Below are positions 43,716 through 53,607 of a stretch of 64,000 nucleotides of DNA, piece after piece. The translations under genes and the position numbers were made by a program. The stretch spans positions 1,984,001 to 2,048,000 of the forward strand of contig CAVSKO010000002.1 of assembly GCA_963728545.1 (NCBI GenBank), given 5' to 3'. The stretch's first letter is position 1; each line of letters begins with the position of its first letter. The notes under the pieces were generated by a model that saw only the letters and a list, made by a program, of their open reading frames with translations, had not been told where the DNA came from and did not search any database. This stretch comes from DASUNP01 sp963728545 (lineage in GTDB: Bacteria > Acidobacteriota > Blastocatellia > UBA7656).

Positions 43716-46700
43716 GTGAAAGCGAAATCCTTTCTTGCACTTTTCCTGATTTCTCTATTGCTGCAATCCGTAGCTTATAGCCAGACGCACCGGGCTTCGG
43801 TGCGCGGCACGGTTGCCGACACGGCCCGCGACCCGATTGCGGGTGTGGCGGTAAGATTGGTCCACTTAGAGACCAACGAAACGCGCCAGGCCGCGACCGA
43901 TGAGGAGGGCAATTTCGTCGCATCGCTGCTGCCCCCCGGCTCGTACCGGCTCGAAGTCGAGATGGCGAGCTATAAAAAGCACGTCGAGCAAATCTCGCTC
44001 AAAGTGAATCAGGAAATCCGCGTGGAAGTCGTTCTGGAACCTGGAAACATTGCCGAAGAGGTCAACGTCACAGCGCCCACCGTCCCGTTGAAAAAAGATT
44101 CTCCCGCGCTCGGCACGGTCATCGAGAATCGCCAGATTCGCGGGCTTCCGCTCGATGGGCGCAACTTCCTGGAGTTGAGCCTGCTCGTTCCCGGCGCGGT
44201 TCCTTCTGCGCCCGGCTCTGCGGGGAGCGTGCGCGGAGACTTTGCCTTTAGCGTCAACGGGGCCCGCGAAGACAGCAACAATTTTCTTCTAGACGGAGTC
44301 TATAACGTTGACCCGAAACTCAACACGTTCGGGGTCAAGCCGCCCGTAGACGCCATCCGCGAGTTCGAGTTGCTGACAAGCAGTTATGACGCTGCGTTCG
44401 GTCGCAACGCGGGCGCGCAGGTCAACGTAGTTTTGAATTCCGGCTCGAACAGCTCGCACGGAACCCTGTACGAGTTCTTCCGCAACGCGGCGCTCGATGC
44501 CCGCAATTTTTTCGCCCCGGCGGATCAGCCCGATCCCAAGTACCAGAGGAATCAGTTCGGCTTCTCGTATGGCGGCCCGCTCGTCAAGAATCGCACTTTC
44601 TTTTTTGCCGATTACGAAGGCACGCGGGCCCGCGAAGGGGTCACGCGCATCACGAACGTCCCGACTTTGCTTGAGCGCCGTGGCGATTTCTCCCAGAGCC
44701 TTTTCCGCGCCCCGATCGATCCTTTCACCCAGCAGCCGTTTCCCGGCAACGCGATTCCCTCATTCTTTTTGAACCCGATCGGGCTTGCCATAGCGAATCT
44801 CTTCCCGGAGCCGAACAGAGACGTGCCGTTTCAAAACTTCGTCTCGTCGCCCACGCAGCGCGACCGCAACGACAGTTTCGACGTGCGCATAGATCACTCG
44901 TTCAGCAACTCATCGACTCTGACCGGAAGATATAGTTTTGCCGACAGGGATTTGTTCGAGCCGTTCACGGGGCCGACCTTTTCGCTCGTGCCGGGCTTCG
45001 GCAACAACGTGCCGCGAAGGGCGCAGAACTTCATGCTGGGCGAAACGCACGTCTTTTCGCCCGCCTTCATAAACGAAGCGCGACTGGCTTTCAGCCGCGT
45101 CTCGTCTGCCGTGCTCACCGAAAACAACGGGACGAGCCTCAACCGCCAGGTGGGATTGCCGGAGCTTTCGTCAAACCCGCGAGACTTTGGATTGAGCTTT
45201 ATTACCATCACCGGGTTTTCACCGCTCGGCGAAGAATTCAACAACCCGCAAGCGAGCGCGACGAACGTGTTCCAGTTGCTCGACAACTCCTCTTACGCGC
45301 GCGGCAAGCACCTCGCGAAATTCGGGGTCGATTTTCGAGCCTCGCAACAGAACGCTTTCCGCGACGTTCAATCGCGCGGCTTTCTCACCTTCAGCGATCG
45401 AGCCTTCACGGGCAACGCGCTCGCGGATTTGCTGCTGGGGCTTCCCGCGCTCACCGGAGGCGCACGGCTGGACAACCACCAGCACCTGAGAACCGAAAGC
45501 TACAATTTCTATGCGAACGACAGCTTCCGCGTCCGCCCGTCGCTCACGCTTTCGGCGGGGCTTCGTTATGAATTCAATTCTCCGCCGGTCGACACGGATG
45601 ACCGCGCCAATGTTTTCGACCCCGAAACAGGAACGCTCGTTCGCGTAGGGACAAACGGCATTCCGCGCAGCGGGTACGAGTCGGACAAAAACAACTTTGC
45701 TCCGCGCGTAGGGTTGGCCTGGGCGTTTGGCAAAGACCAGGAGACGGTGCTGCGCGCGGGCTACGGCATTTATTACGACCAGTCGCCGCTTGCGCCGGGC
45801 GAGGGGCTTTACTTCAACCCGCCGTTTTTCGATTTGAGTATTTTCTTCACCGTCGATCCCCTGAATCCGCTGACATTGAACGACCCGTTCCCCAGCCAGT
45901 TTCCCATCCCGGTGCCGGATTCGGCTTTCGCATTTCAGCGCGATTTGAGAACGCCTTATATGCAGCACTGGAATCTGAGCCTGCAGCGGCAGCTCGGCCG
46001 CAGCCGCGTCGTCGAGCTTGCTTACGTTGCGAGCAAGGGTACAAAACTGATCGCCGCGCGCGACATCAATCAACCGCGCCCAAGCGCCGCGCCGTTCAAC
46101 CCTCGGCCCCTTCCGCAGTTTGACGACATAAACATTCTGGAATCGCGAGCGAACTCTTCTTACAACAGCTTTCAAGCGCGCTTCGAACAGAGTCTCGATT
46201 TCGGATTATCGTTTTTGTCTTCTTACACGTGGTCTAAATCGCTGGACAACGCATCGAATTTCTTTACGAGCGCGGGCGACTCGAACTTTCCGCAAGACAG
46301 TTTGAACGTGCGGGCCGAGCGCGGACGGTCGAATTTCGATGTGGCGCACCGCTTTTCGTTCAGCTACGGCTACGATCTGCCGATAGGCCGTGGGCGCGCG
46401 GTACTGGGAGACAACGGGTGGGTTTCAAGCCTTCTCGCGGGATGGCAGACGATGGGCATTATCACGCTGCAAACCGGGAGGCCTTTCACAGTAGCCCTGC
46501 TTCCCGAGATAGACAATAGCAACACGGGACGGTCGAACTTGGGGTTCGGAGCCAATGATCGCCCCAACGTGGTCGGCAATCCCGAACTGTCTGACCGTGA
46601 CCCCAATCGGTGGTTCGACACATCGGCATTCGCTTTTTCGCCGCGCGGGACTTTCGGAGACGCGGGAAGAAATATTTTGGAAGGACCGGGATTTCAAAAC

Positions 46701-46895
46701 GTCAACGCATCGCTCCTGAAAAACACGCGGCTGACTGAAGGCTTGAGCCTTCAACTGCGCTTCGAAGCGTTCAACCTGTTCAATCACCCGAACTTTAATC
46801 TGCCGGATAACTTTTTAGGTTCGCCCACGTTCGGGCAGATACTTTCAGCTCAAAGCCCGCGCCATATTCAACTCGGCGTGAAGCTGCTGTTTTGA
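43716..46895 (+). CDS. TonB-dependent receptor with carboxypeptidase-regulatory-like domain (Oar-like)
   Basis: A 1059-residue outer-membrane protein starting at GTG 43716 with AAGGAG upstream. Signal peptide 1-22; carboxypeptidase-regulatory-like beta-sandwich at about 26-110 (VRGTVADTARDPIAGVAV); plug domain (LPLDGRNFLELSLLVPG, FSVNGAREDSNNFLLDG); then a long barrel ending in an aromatic residue (LGVKLLF). This is the Oar-like receptor type that is expanded in Acidobacteriota. The ligand, perhaps a peptide or oligosaccharide, is unknown. It is followed by a hairpin and an unrelated STAND gene. Confidence 0.92.
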   Translation: MKAKSFLALFLISLLLQSVAYSQTHRASVRGTVADTARDPIAGVAVRLVHLETNETRQAATDEEGNFVASLLPPGSYRLEVEMASYKKHVEQISLKVNQEIRVEVVLEPGNIAEEVNVTAPTVPLKKDSPALGTVIENRQIRGLPLDGRNFLELSLLVPGAVPSAPGSAGSVRGDFAFSVNGAREDSNNFLLDGVYNVDPKLNTFGVKPPVDAIREFELLTSSYDAAFGRNAGAQVNVVLNSGSNSSHGTLYEFFRNAALDARNFFAPADQPDPKYQRNQFGFSYGGPLVKNRTFFFADYEGTRAREGVTRITNVPTLLERRGDFSQSLFRAPIDPFTQQPFPGNAIPSFFLNPIGLAIANLFPEPNRDVPFQNFVSSPTQRDRNDSFDVRIDHSFSNSSTLTGRYSFADRDLFEPFTGPTFSLVPGFGNNVPRRAQNFMLGETHVFSPAFINEARLAFSRVSSAVLTENNGTSLNRQVGLPELSSNPRDFGLSFITITGFSPLGEEFNNPQASATNVFQLLDNSSYARGKHLAKFGVDFRASQQNAFRDVQSRGFLTFSDRAFTGNALADLLLGLPALTGGARLDNHQHLRTESYNFYANDSFRVRPSLTLSAGLRYEFNSPPVDTDDRANVFDPETGTLVRVGTNGIPRSGYESDKNNFAPRVGLAWAFGKDQETVLRAGYGIYYDQSPLAPGEGLYFNPPFFDLSIFFTVDPLNPLTLNDPFPSQFPIPVPDSAFAFQRDLRTPYMQHWNLSLQRQLGRSRVVELAYVASKGTKLIAARDINQPRPSAAPFNPRPLPQFDDINILESRANSSYNSFQARFEQSLDFGLSFLSSYTWSKSLDNASNFFTSAGDSNFPQDSLNVRAERGRSNFDVAHRFSFSYGYDLPIGRGRAVLGDNGWVSSLLAGWQTMGIITLQTGRPFTVALLPEIDNSNTGRSNLGFGANDRPNVVGNPELSDRDPNRWFDTSAFAFSPRGTFGDAGRNILEGPGFQNVNASLLKNTRLTEGLSLQLRFEAFNLFNHPNFNLPDNFLGSPTFGQILSAQSPRHIQLGVKLLF

Positions 46896-46926
46896 GTCGC
46901 TCTTTGTTCCTGTTCCCAAAATAACA

Positions 46927-46961
46927 AGCCGAGGTGTCGGGCTAAAGTCCTACCCTCGGCT
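46927..46961 (+). terminator. Hairpin after the TonB receptor gene
   Basis: AGCCGAGG (46927-46934) pairs with CCTCGGCT (46954-46961). The loop contains GGGCTAAAGTCC, a small hairpin of its own typical of extragenic repeats. It lies 31 bases after the stop. No strong U-run, so the terminator role is tentative. Confidence 0.4.
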
Positions 46962-47074
46962 AATCTCTTATCACCTCTCAGGAGCATTACCAACAGGTTG
47001 AATTAATCCGTTCACGGCAGGCGATTTTTATCGCCCTGGCTAACCGGATGGTGTAATGCTCAGCAGCACGTTAT

Positions 47075-50029
47075 ATGAGCAACCAGGAATCGAACACCGG
47101 ACAGCGTGTGATTCGTGTATTTATCTCTTCGACTTTTCGCGATATGCATGCCGAACGCGAAGAGCTTATTAAACGCGTTTTCCCTGAATTGAAGCAGTTA
47201 TGCGAACGGCGACAGGTAGTATTGAGCGAGGTTGATTTGCGATGGGGCGTTCCCGACGAAGCAGTCTCAAAGGGGGAGTTGCTTTCGATTTGCCTGGCCG
47301 AGGTCGATAACTGTCGCCCTTACTTTATCGGCTTGCTTGGCAATCGCTATGGCAACGTCGTAGATCAAGTCCTGCCTTTCTCATCTTATGGCGATTCCTG
47401 GTCATGGATAAAAGATCATTCGCAGAAAAGTATTACGGAGATTGAGATATGGCATGGGGCTTTGAATTGCGAGCCTTCCTCAACACATGCTTTTTTTTAT
47501 TTTCGTGACCCCGTCCTCCAACCTGAATCAGACGAGTCGGATTATGACCCGGAAGACGCACGGTCAATTCTCAAGCTCAGCCAGCTCAAAGAGCGCATTC
47601 AGAAAAGCGGGTTTCCGGTCCGTCAATACACAGGCCCGGTAGAAGCGGGCCAACTGATTCTCGATGATTTCAAGCGCCTTATTGATCGGCTCTTCCCAGA
47701 ATCCTCAATTCCAGGGTCGGCGGAGCAAGAGACGGCGGCTCATCGAGCTTGGGCCGAGAATCGAGCTAGAGTGTGCGTGGGGCTGGTTGGTTATTCCCGC
47801 CGCCTGGAAAGACACGTTTCAGGAAGCGAGCCGCCGCTGATAGTTGTCGGAATGCCGGGGTCAGGTAAATCAACCCTACTGGCAAACTGGGTGCGACAAC
47901 TTCTAGGGCCGACCGACACTCCGGAATTACCGGCGAAGCCTTCTCGCGGATTCATCAAACAGCTTCGCCAATTATTCTCCACGGGCAACCAGAAAATAGA
48001 CTTTTTGTTCGCACATTTTGTCGGGGCTACATCTCAAAGCACTGGCTGGGCAGCTATGCTGCGGCGAATAATGGTTGCGTTGAGAGAACGCTTTGAATTG
48101 GAGATTGAAATACCCGATCTGCCTGAAAGAATGCCTGCTGCATTCACTAACTGGCTTCAGGCTGTGGCTGCGCAAGCAAGAATCGTTATCGTCCTGGACG
48201 GACTTGATCAACTGGAGGAGCAAAATCCCACGTCAAAAATGGCATGGCTGCCCGAGACTTTCCCACCGGGCGTACGCCTGATAGTCTCGACTAACGAAGG
48301 AGAGACACTCAATGAATTGATGCGTCGAGGGTGGTCGACTCTGCGGGTCAATCCTCTCAAGCTGGACGAGCGCGAACACTTCGCGGCTATTTACCTGGGA
48401 CAGTATGGCAAGAGATTAAGCCCCTCACATTTGAAGCTGATAGCTTCGTCCAAACAGGCAGCCAATCCGCTTTATCTGAGAATACTTCTCGAAGAACTGC
48501 GCGTCTTCGGGGAGTATGAACGGCTCGGAGCGAAAATAGGCCATTACCTGTCGGCCACATTGACCGGGGCGCTGCTCAAGGCGACCCTTGTGCGGCTCGA
48601 AGCAGATTACGAAAGCGAGCGTAAGAATCTGGTGCGCGATGCTGTGTGTCTCCTATGGGCGTCAAGAGAAGGCTTGAGCGAAAGCGAGATGCTCGACTTA
48701 CTGGGGTCCGAAGGTTTACCACTGCCGAGCGCGATCTGGTCCCCGCTCTATCTTGCATTGCGGGAATTGCTGGTGAATCGATCCGGTCTATACACATTCT
48801 TTCACAAAGAGCTGCGCGATGTAGTCGAGGATAAATATCTACCTGGCGAAGCTGAAAAAAGGGGGTTCCGTCGTACCGTCGCCGATTATTTCGCGAGTGA
48901 TTATCTCGCCCGCCGCGCGGCTTCGCAAAGGTGTATTGACGAGTTGCCCCGGCAGCTTGCAGAGCTGAAATCCTGGCCGAAGCTAGCCGCCTTGCTTTCG
49001 GACCCATCTTTTTTCGGTGCGGCCTGGAAATATCGCCCGTTCGAGATCAAGACCTATTGGTCTATGATAGAGTCCAACTCAGGTCTGCGCCTCTTAGACT
49101 ACTATCAGCCGATCATCTCCGCGCCGGGCGAACATTCCGATTGCGTATGGGCTCTCAGCCTTCTGCTCAACGATACGGGGCACACCGTTCAGGCTCTTGC
49201 TTTGGCGGCTCACTTCGAGGCGCAGTCACGCGCGGCGTCAAACAGCGATGGCTTGCGAGCAGCTCTGAGCTTACGGGGTTTGATGCTCAAAAGGCAGGAG
49301 CTATGGCGAGAGGCAAAAGAGCTTTTCCAAGAAGAGGAGCAACTATGTCGTCAATCCTCAAACCTGTCGGCGCTCGCCGCAAACCTCGGCAATCAGGCTG
49401 TAATTCTCCGAGAACAAGGACAACCTGGTCAGGCTATGGCGCTCCATAGTGAAGAAGAAGAGATCTGCCGCAAGCTTCAGGATGAACTCGGTTTGAGCGC
49501 CAGTCTGGGCAATCAGTCAATTATCCTCCAGGCGCAAAACGACCTGGCAGGCGCGCGCAAGCTGCTACGCGAACAGGAGCAAATCTGCCGCCGACTGGGC
49601 GACCTCTCCGGGTTGCAAAAGGCCCTCGGCAATCAGGCCATTCTGATGACGCGAGAAGGCGCCCTGGAGAAAGCGATTGAGATGCACGCGGAAGAGGAAA
49701 AATTATGCAGGGAATTACACGACCCGGCTGCGCTAGCCGCGAGCCTGGGCAATCAAGCGCTGATTTACGAGGAGCTGGCAGATTACGACAGGGCGCTCAA
49801 CCTGCTTGAAGCTAAAGAGCGGATTTGCCGCAACGAATCGAGCGACCCGGCGGGCCTTGTCCGCGCGCTCGCGCAGCAGGCCCGCCTATTCGCTGAAAAA
49901 TTGAAGCAGCCCCGTCATGCTCTGCCTATGGCGGAAGAAGCAGATTCGCTGGCTGATAAATATGAATTGACCGAACTGCGCAAACAGACGCGCGCGCTGC
50001 TCGAAACAATTCGATCGCAGATTAGATGA
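47075..50029 (+). CDS. DUF4062 - STAND ATPase - TPR protein (NLR-like)
   Basis: A 984-residue soluble protein. The N-terminal DUF4062-like domain (about 11-130; RVFISSTFRDMHAEREEL, SEVDLRWGV) is a TIR-like fold. A NACHT/STAND ATPase follows, with Walker A GMPGSGKST (259-267) and Walker B IVIVLDGLDQL (370-380). The C-terminal TPR array (about 740-970) has 40-residue units each containing LGNQ. The design resembles eukaryotic nephrocystin-3/TEP1 and bacterial STAND immune sensors. The TPRs would sense a trigger and the N-terminus act as effector (inference). Its stop abuts (0 bases) the 3' end of the convergent small ORF. Confidence 0.88.
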   Translation: MSNQESNTGQRVIRVFISSTFRDMHAEREELIKRVFPELKQLCERRQVVLSEVDLRWGVPDEAVSKGELLSICLAEVDNCRPYFIGLLGNRYGNVVDQVLPFSSYGDSWSWIKDHSQKSITEIEIWHGALNCEPSSTHAFFYFRDPVLQPESDESDYDPEDARSILKLSQLKERIQKSGFPVRQYTGPVEAGQLILDDFKRLIDRLFPESSIPGSAEQETAAHRAWAENRARVCVGLVGYSRRLERHVSGSEPPLIVVGMPGSGKSTLLANWVRQLLGPTDTPELPAKPSRGFIKQLRQLFSTGNQKIDFLFAHFVGATSQSTGWAAMLRRIMVALRERFELEIEIPDLPERMPAAFTNWLQAVAAQARIVIVLDGLDQLEEQNPTSKMAWLPETFPPGVRLIVSTNEGETLNELMRRGWSTLRVNPLKLDEREHFAAIYLGQYGKRLSPSHLKLIASSKQAANPLYLRILLEELRVFGEYERLGAKIGHYLSATLTGALLKATLVRLEADYESERKNLVRDAVCLLWASREGLSESEMLDLLGSEGLPLPSAIWSPLYLALRELLVNRSGLYTFFHKELRDVVEDKYLPGEAEKRGFRRTVADYFASDYLARRAASQRCIDELPRQLAELKSWPKLAALLSDPSFFGAAWKYRPFEIKTYWSMIESNSGLRLLDYYQPIISAPGEHSDCVWALSLLLNDTGHTVQALALAAHFEAQSRAASNSDGLRAALSLRGLMLKRQELWREAKELFQEEEQLCRQSSNLSALAANLGNQAVILREQGQPGQAMALHSEEEEICRKLQDELGLSASLGNQSIILQAQNDLAGARKLLREQEQICRRLGDLSGLQKALGNQAILMTREGALEKAIEMHAEEEKLCRELHDPAALAASLGNQALIYEELADYDRALNLLEAKERICRNESSDPAGLVRALAQQARLFAEKLKQPRHALPMAEEADSLADKYELTELRKQTRALLETIRSQIR

Positions 50030-50221
50030 TCAGCGATCAAGACTCGGCAAAGGAAAATTATGTTCCCGCCGTATCTGCTCATCGTCTTTAGAAACGCCCA
50101 GCGCGCGGCGAATCTCTAAGGCAAGCTCGAACGTTTTAAGATCTTCGCCGAAAAGCGTCGCCCGCCTCGCCAAGAGTTCGAGCATTCCCGGGCGCGCATT
50201 CCAACGCAAGGTTCGTGTCAC
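50030..50221 (-). CDS. Small protein translationally coupled to the 1039-residue membrane protein
   Basis: A 63-residue basic protein, start taken as GTG 50221, four bases after the stop of the large gene. A longer frame from 50254 would overlap that gene by 29 bases. The core (MLELLARRATLFGEDLKTFELALEIRRALG) is predicted helical and could form a small helix bundle. No known family. The close coupling is the main reason to accept it; it may equally be read-through noise. Confidence 0.45.
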   Translation of the reverse strand: MTRTLRWNARPGMLELLARRATLFGEDLKTFELALEIRRALGVSKDDEQIRREHNFPLPSLDR

Positions 50222-50225
50222 CGTC

Positions 50226-53200
50226 TTAGGAGCGCTTGCCGATGCGGTTCTCACTCAACAAGAGAAGCTTTTCGACGGGAAAATCCATTCCCAGATGCCC
50301 GTCAAATGCCATCCGAAACATCCGTTGCAAAAGGGCGAACTCGCTGACATCCTCCAGAATCGCGCGGCTTTTAGCATTTTTCGGAATCTCGGTGAGCACG
50401 CGGTTTTGTATGAATGCGCCGATTGAAGGAAACTCCCACGGCTGAGAATCATTGTAGCTTTCCGATTGTGCGCTTTCCCCGAATGCGGGCGGCGAAGTGA
50501 AGGCGACTTGCAGCATGAAATCGAAAGGCATGATTGTCGCCGCGCCGTCAAGCATCAGAATCTCTGCCGGGTTCGAGCTGAAATTTTTTTCGCGCACGCC
50601 GCTCCATAATTCGAATGACGGGGGGGGCTGTATCCACTGTTCAATCTGCGTCTTTAGCGAACCCTCGTTTATGCTCGCTCGCCTCATCTTTCTTTGTGAG
50701 TCTTCATAAATGGCGCGGCCAAATTCTTCGGGAGCCCTGCCTTTCCAAGCATTACTCTGAATAACGCTTATCAGCGTAGAGTCGAAAAACTCTTTCTTGA
50801 CTGTCAGCGGAGAGTGGTTCGTATCGGCCAACAAATCAGGCTCCGACAGGGCCAGCGCGACCAGCATTTTCAAATCGTTACTCTGAATGATCCGGGTGAG
50901 ATAATCTCTGATTTCCAGCTCCTCATCATTTTCGGGCAAAGCTGCGAGCAGCCTGTACGCCCAGGCGTATTTATAGAGCGCCATCTGCGCTTCTACGCGG
51001 GTTTCTGCTTTCCTTGATACCTTATCGTCCCTCGCATAGATATCTACAAAGCGATCCAGTTCGATCACGCGATGGCCGAGCGGCGTGTCTACGAGCGTAG
51101 GGTGCAGCAGAATCTTTAATTCGAGCAGCGGCTTGGCAGTAGCCATGGTCACGGCGAGCGGACGCCCGTCAGCCGCGTAGTTAATCGCCTGGTAAACAAG
51201 GCTCATCGGGTGAAGGCGCGAGCGAAACTTTTTGCCATCGGCTGTCGTCAGTATGAGGCGAACACTCCGCCCTTCAACTTCCCACTCAATATCGGTGCAA
51301 TCGAGCCTGGTTTCTCCGGCATCAGACGGGTTGCGCCCAATCAACACCCCGCCCACTCGCGAAAACCCGCGCAGGGCGCTGAAGCTTCGCGCTCGCAAAA
51401 AGCTTCCGCGTGATGCTCCTAAATTCACAGGAGGCGGTTTTGGCGCGGGCGGTTTTGGTCGGGTGCTTGTTATGGGTGGCGGGTCCAGTCCCTCATTGTT
51501 CAGCCTGGATATTATCTTGCCTCGCTCCGTATGGCTGTCAACCTCGACCTGGCCCGGAAAATGGTCCTGGTACTGCGCCAGCGAATCAGCCAACACAGAA
51601 GTATCTCTCAACGGGCCTCTAGACTGTTGGGTGAGCTGTTCGACCTTGGCGGCGGCCGTCGGCAAGTTGACATGTTTTTCCGGCAGCACATCTATACTCG
51701 GCGGGTGGTCGCCCACCTTTGTATTGATCTGGTCTACCGGCAATCTCTCTTCGACCGCGCGCATGACGTTCTGATATTCGGCAAAATCGGATGAAACCCC
51801 TCGGAAGCCCTGCGCGCTTGGAGAGCTGACGTTGCCAAGGGCGCTGCTAAAGTCGCTGCCGCCCATTAAGTCTGAAATGAAGCGGTATGCCCGCCCCTTC
51901 TGCGACAGATTGTAAGAAGCCTGGTTCACCTTCAGGTTCATCGACTGGGCCAGGTTGCCCAGCTCGCCGGAGCCGCTCACCGAGCCGATTATATGGTTTA
52001 CCATCATACGCCTGATGTCATAGATGCTGGCCGGGCTTTGGAAGCTGCGAAGCTCCGTTCGCAGCCTCTTCACAAAAGAAGAATCGCGTCTGGCTATGTC
52101 CTCAAGCTCTGTGTATACATTCCCGCCTGCCTCTGTGATGGGGCCGCGCGCCCGGACTGTCTCTTCAGAGACTGCAACGGTTCCGCGTTCGAGCGGGCTT
52201 AGATCTCCTATTTTCGAGCCTGAGCCATGCTGTTGCCAGGGCGTTGGCGACCTGCGCACAGCGCGCGTCAATACCTCCCCACGCACCGTCGAAGATCGCA
52301 TCGTGTACCAGCCTGCTCGCGTCGAGGACGAAAAAGCAGGCATCGGCGTCGCGGCTTCAAAGGCGCGAGCAACCTCCTGGAGCAACTCTTTATCTTCTTC
52401 GGCTAATTCGGCAGCGGGTTCGCCCAACTGATTCTTGGCCTTATCCAGATCTCTCGCCTGAAGATCGACAAAGAGTTCCTGGAGCTTGACCAATCGCTCG
52501 TCAAGTATCTTCTCGGTGCTGACGGCATAGACGCTGACCAACGAAGGCACCAGCAGAATGAAGCCGGCCAGAAACAGAATGCGTGAGCCTGCGCCCAGGC
52601 TTGCGACCAGGCCACGGCTCATCAAGAATGCCTGCACCTTCTCCCATCGCGTGCGCGGCGCAGGTAATGCGACATCTTCCGGGTCGAGCTTGAGCTTTAT
52701 CCGACGCTGGATGTCGAGCATACGGGTATAAGTCATAAGCATTTGAATATGGCTTGTGAGCTTTTGCTTCACGGATTCAGTCTCTGCGTCCACAGAGCGA
52801 TTCCGGTTTAATTCCCTTAGCAACTGATCAGCTTCCATGATCCGGGCGTTCATCTCTTCCATCTCCCGCGTAGGCGGCAGATCTTCCCACTGTCCCTGCT
52901 GCTGTTCCTGCTCCAGACGTTTTATTTCCCGGTCAAAGACTCTTTCGAACGCGCCCTCTATGCGCTGTCGCCCCTTGCGGCGCGCATAGATGCCCAGCGC
53001 AATCACCAATAAAACTATCACCGTTGCGCCCCACACAGGCCCGAACCCGATAAGCCAGCCGCGCCAATTCCTGATGGTATTAATCGCAAAGGCCAGGTGA
53101 TCATAGCTGTTGCCGCCGAGCGCTTGCAGGATTGTTACTATAACTATGATAGAGGCAGTCGTTAGGACCGCTATCAACAACAGGCCGCGCAAAAAACCCG

Positions 53201-53345
53201 CGAAAGACAGTACGGCCCCCGCTTTTAGATTTGCCTCCGCTGCCGCTTTCATACGTCGTTCGAGGGCAGGGATCCAGAAGTAATGACATAGCGCAAAAGC
53301 GCCAATTCCTGCGAGAAGAAATGGTAGCAGACGCATAATGTGCAC
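50226..53345 (-). CDS. Large membrane protein of unknown function
   Basis: A 1039-residue protein that I do not recognise. Helices are at about 5-24, 48-72 and 105-122, and one at about 258-280. A charged, probably coiled-coil segment lies between (about 140-220), rich in Glu/Gln/Arg. The long middle part is low in complexity, with a proline-rich linker (PKPPAPKPPP, near 640), then a soluble C-terminal region of about 380 residues (WEVEGRSVRLILTTADGKKF, ALYKYAWAYRLLAALPEN). It faces the STAND ATPase gene tail-to-tail. The second TM block and linker suggest a large structure at the envelope. Function not assignable. Confidence 0.75.
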   Translation of the reverse strand: MHIMRLLPFLLAGIGAFALCHYFWIPALERRMKAAAEANLKAGAVLSFAGFLRGLLLIAVLTTASIIVIVTILQALGGNSYDHLAFAINTIRNWRGWLIGFGPVWGATVIVLLVIALGIYARRKGRQRIEGAFERVFDREIKRLEQEQQQGQWEDLPPTREMEEMNARIMEADQLLRELNRNRSVDAETESVKQKLTSHIQMLMTYTRMLDIQRRIKLKLDPEDVALPAPRTRWEKVQAFLMSRGLVASLGAGSRILFLAGFILLVPSLVSVYAVSTEKILDERLVKLQELFVDLQARDLDKAKNQLGEPAAELAEEDKELLQEVARAFEAATPMPAFSSSTRAGWYTMRSSTVRGEVLTRAVRRSPTPWQQHGSGSKIGDLSPLERGTVAVSEETVRARGPITEAGGNVYTELEDIARRDSSFVKRLRTELRSFQSPASIYDIRRMMVNHIIGSVSGSGELGNLAQSMNLKVNQASYNLSQKGRAYRFISDLMGGSDFSSALGNVSSPSAQGFRGVSSDFAEYQNVMRAVEERLPVDQINTKVGDHPPSIDVLPEKHVNLPTAAAKVEQLTQQSRGPLRDTSVLADSLAQYQDHFPGQVEVDSHTERGKIISRLNNEGLDPPPITSTRPKPPAPKPPPVNLGASRGSFLRARSFSALRGFSRVGGVLIGRNPSDAGETRLDCTDIEWEVEGRSVRLILTTADGKKFRSRLHPMSLVYQAINYAADGRPLAVTMATAKPLLELKILLHPTLVDTPLGHRVIELDRFVDIYARDDKVSRKAETRVEAQMALYKYAWAYRLLAALPENDEELEIRDYLTRIIQSNDLKMLVALALSEPDLLADTNHSPLTVKKEFFDSTLISVIQSNAWKGRAPEEFGRAIYEDSQRKMRRASINEGSLKTQIEQWIQPPPSFELWSGVREKNFSSNPAEILMLDGAATIMPFDFMLQVAFTSPPAFGESAQSESYNDSQPWEFPSIGAFIQNRVLTEIPKNAKSRAILEDVSEFALLQRMFRMAFDGHLGMDFPVEKLLLLSENRIGKRS

Positions 53346-53602
53346 CTCCGATCGGCAGTTTCCAAAAGGCGACGAGCTTTAACAACTTTGGAAATTAAAG
53401 TTAAAGCTTTGCCTTCACAGGTTAATGACCATCTTTGCTAAAACATTACAAAACAGACGAGAAGAGCCAGCCTGGGCTTAGACGCCCGACACTTTATTCT
53501 ACGGCTAAGCTGAATCGTAGTTATACCGAGGGTTCGCAGATACAACTCTGCCCAGGTTTTTCGTCTGCCCTATTTCATGCAGACGAAAAACAAAGGCGTA
53601 TT
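53346..53602. other. Intergenic region with strong hairpin, left of the insertion sequence
   Basis: About 260 bp upstream of the large membrane protein gene, presumably carrying its promoter. It contains a perfect 13-bp inverted repeat (53556-53568 with 53579-53591, ten-base loop) containing T5/A5. No gene is seen. Confidence 0.4.
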
Positions 53603-53607
53603 CAGGT

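Noticed and set aside
45219..46175. 318-codon minus-strand frame inside the TonB receptor gene
   Set aside because: Shadow of the receptor reading frame; highly charged product without motif.
49360..49860. Repeated LGNQ-coding DNA resembling a tandem array such as CRISPR
   Set aside because: Repeats are about 120 bases, in frame, degenerate at DNA level and encode TPR units; no conserved repeat/unique spacer pattern.
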